Shown here in pieces: positions 6,223 to 7,242 of a stretch of 7,242 bases of DNA (the stretch's first letter is position 1; the number at the start of each line of letters is the position of its first letter). Source of the DNA: JBGOTP01 sp041476545. GTDB taxonomy: Bacteria > Acidobacteriota > Vicinamibacteria > Vicinamibacterales > CAVVIG01. The stretch is from the NCBI GenBank assembly GCA_041476545.1, contig JBGOTP010000272.1, positions 1 to 7,242 on the forward strand, in the 5' to 3' direction. The notes under the pieces are model-generated. The model was not told the DNA's origin, did no database searches, and saw only the letters and a list, made by a program, of their open reading frames with translations. The translations under genes and the position numbers were made by a program.

Positions 6223-6236
6223 TGAACGCTCGTTCA
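6223..6236. promoter_or_regulatory. Probable TetR-family operator (TGAACG-CT-CGTTCA)
   Basis: Perfect 6-bp arms TGAACG (6223-6228) and CGTTCA (6231-6236) are separated by 2 nt and end 13 nt before the GTG start of the TetR-family gene. Arms with an AACG-NN-CGTT core and this size are common for TetR dimers, and these regulators usually bind their own promoter. The site is therefore a good candidate for autorepression. It is in the 61-base spacer after the transporter, so readthrough from the metal unit could also reach this gene. Confidence 0.6.
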
Positions 6237-6249
6237 AACTACGTTAAGA

Positions 6250-6897
6250 GTGGTGACCTCTTCGGATCCGGCGCGCGCGAAGGCTCCACGACGGAAGCGG
6301 CGGAAGCGGCGTCCACGCCTGCCGGACAGCGCCGCCGCCACGCGCGTGGAGATTCTGAAGAGTGCCGCCTGCGCCTTCCGCCGGCTGGGCTATCACGGCG
6401 CGACGGTCGCCAAGATTGCCGCCGCGCTCCACATGAAGAAGGGCAATCTCTATTACTACTTCCGGAACAAGGAAGAGATTCTCTTTGCGTGTCACCAGTA
6501 CTCCCTCGATCGGCTCCTCGAACTGCTGGAGCAGATTGAACAAAGCGACCTGGGGCCGGATGAACGATTGCGGCGCCTCATCGTCACCTTCGTTCACACG
6601 ATCCTCGACGAACTGCACGGCACGGCGCTCTTTCTGGATCTCGAGGCACTCGGTCCGGGACACCTGAAGATGGTGATCGCGCGGCGCGACGAGTTCGATC
6701 GGGGCATGCGCCTCATCCTGCAGGAAGGTATCCGCGGCGGCCTGTTCGAGCAGACGGATGCCAAGCTGCTCTCGTTCGCCATCCTCGGCGCGGTGAACTG
6801 GATCCCGCGCTGGTACAACCCCGACGGTCCCGCCAGCTCGCAGGAAATCGGAGACCGGTTCGCCGACTATCTGATCGCCGGCCTGCGGCATGCGTGA
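6250..6897 (+). CDS. TetR/AcrR-family transcriptional regulator
   Basis: This is a DNA-binding repressor of 215 residues, within the normal TetR range. The N-terminal helix-turn-helix spans about 31-78: ILKSAACAFRRLGYHGATVAKIA, then the recognition region MKKGNLYYYFRNKEEIL. A strongly basic arm at 11-23 (RRKRRKRRPR) precedes it; such arms can contact the minor groove beside the operator. The C-terminal ligand/dimer domain ends NWIPRWYNPDGPASSQEIGDRFADYLIAGL. This style is seen in TetR regulators of acyl-CoA or lipid degradation (KstR2/FadR-like), so an acyl-CoA ligand is possible, but no such target genes are in view. Starts are GTG 6250 or GTG 6253; no ATG precedes the HTH and no good Shine-Dalgarno is present. 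A perfect inverted repeat ends 13 nt upstream, suggesting autoregulation. Nothing in the sequence ties it to the metal transporter apart from adjacency. Confidence 0.87.
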   Translation: MVTSSDPARAKAPRRKRRKRRPRLPDSAAATRVEILKSAACAFRRLGYHGATVAKIAAALHMKKGNLYYYFRNKEEILFACHQYSLDRLLELLEQIEQSDLGPDERLRRLIVTFVHTILDELHGTALFLDLEALGPGHLKMVIARRDEFDRGMRLILQEGIRGGLFEQTDAKLLSFAILGAVNWIPRWYNPDGPASSQEIGDRFADYLIAGLRHA

Positions 6898-7242
6898 ATC
6901 GTCATGCCGCCCGAAGTCGTCCTCGCCCGAAGTGGGCAGGCTGGGTTGGGCGGCTCACTGTTGCCCGCCGGGATCCCGACGGGCAGGTGAGCGGCTGGGA
7001 CGGCTCGGGGACGCGACGCGTGGAAGTCGCGCGATCGGCGACAGTGGATAAAACGCGTGCGCAGGCCAGCGGGCCGCGTCGATCGGGAGTGGCGCCCGGA
7101 TCGCATCACATCGCCCCAGCGGTCGAATGTTCCAGGCACGGACCCGTGGGATTAGCCGAATCGACGCGGGCATCGACAGGTCCGCCGGAGCATGCGTTTT
7201 TCCGCGCGAGTTTCATCGCGGTGCAGCCCCGAGCTGTCTCGA
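6898..7242. other. 345-base stretch without a convincing gene
   Basis: No frame here has gene-like composition. The minus-strand frames are Arg/Pro/Ser-rich with no recognisable domain, and the plus strand has only a 28-codon frame at 6904-6990 overlapping an inverted repeat. It contains the 40-nt inverted repeat at 6953-6992 and alternating GCGAC/GTCGC/GCGAC elements (7013-7017, 7026-7030, 7038-7042) that could form competing hairpins. An ATG at 7192 is open to the window end (17 codons, GGAG 1 nt upstream) but cannot be judged. Confidence 0.5.
6953..6992 (+). terminator. Large imperfect hairpin downstream of the TetR-family gene
   Basis: Nested inverted repeats GCTCAC (6953-6958)/GTGAGC (6987-6992), TGCCCG (6962-6967)/CGGGCA (6980-6985) and CGGG (6969-6972)/CCCG (6975-6978) give a 40-nt stem with a 3-nt/1-nt bulge and one C/A mismatch. 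It begins 55 nt after the TetR stop. No T-tract follows, so it is not a standard intrinsic terminator. It could be an mRNA 3'-end structure or a protein-binding palindrome. Confidence 0.4.

Noticed and set aside
7080..7150. tRNA-like or T-loop-like bases around GGTCGAATGTTCC
   Set aside because: No acceptor, D or anticodon arm can be built around it, and the T-loop consensus is not met.
6867..7173. Minus-strand frames of 72 and 90 codons at the right end
   Set aside because: Both are Arg/Pro/Ser-rich with no recognisable motif and no good ribosome-binding site. They overlap each other, and the 90-codon frame also runs into the 3' end of the TetR-family gene.

Overview
The window reads as a chromosomal segment of a high-G+C Gram-negative bacterium. 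Several features fit an Acidobacteriota (Vicinamibacteria-like) genome: a glycine-rich TonB, a large secreted beta-helix protein, an Nramp-related transporter paired with a cytosolic MgtE-like protein, and pyrimidine-rich heptamer repeats between genes. This taxonomic guess is an inference from gene style, not from a marker gene. No tRNA, rRNA, CRISPR array, insertion sequence or phage gene is visible.

Layout. The left edge (1-96, minus) holds the N-terminus of a probable membrane protein that runs out of the window. Next is a TonB-family energy transducer (162-1043, minus), divergent from a 684-residue exported protein with a FnIII-like domain, a right-handed beta-helix and a short C-terminal 'choice-of-anchor Q'-like motif (1140-3194, plus). 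Converging on it is a small periplasmic CopC-type copper-binding protein (3231-3608, minus). CopC is divergent from a two-gene unit on the plus strand: a soluble PRC-PRC-MgtE_N-CBS protein (3706-4944), and an Nramp-related transporter (4941-6188) whose start overlaps the previous stop by 4 nt. A TetR-family regulator follows (6250-6897) with a perfect TGAACG-CT-CGTTCA inverted repeat just upstream. The last 345 bases show no convincing gene but contain a 40-nt imperfect inverted repeat.

How the genes may work together. The most interesting unit is 3706-6188. The first gene is the cytosolic sensor half of an MgtE Mg2+ channel without its membrane pore. The second is an Nramp-fold transporter whose metal-site motifs are not those of Mn/Fe Nramps: DPGN reads DAGG, and the TM6 A-x-x-M-P-H motif reads T-x-x-A-P-W. 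Loss of the TM6 methionine is the hallmark of Nramp-related magnesium transporters (NRMT). The simplest reading is a Mg2+ uptake system in which a detached MgtE-type sensor regulates an unrelated transporter. A tract of 7-nt repeats fills the 5' leader of this unit up to the start codon and replaces a Shine-Dalgarno site. The other genes (TonB, beta-helix protein, CopC, TetR) are envelope and regulatory functions with no evident shared pathway.
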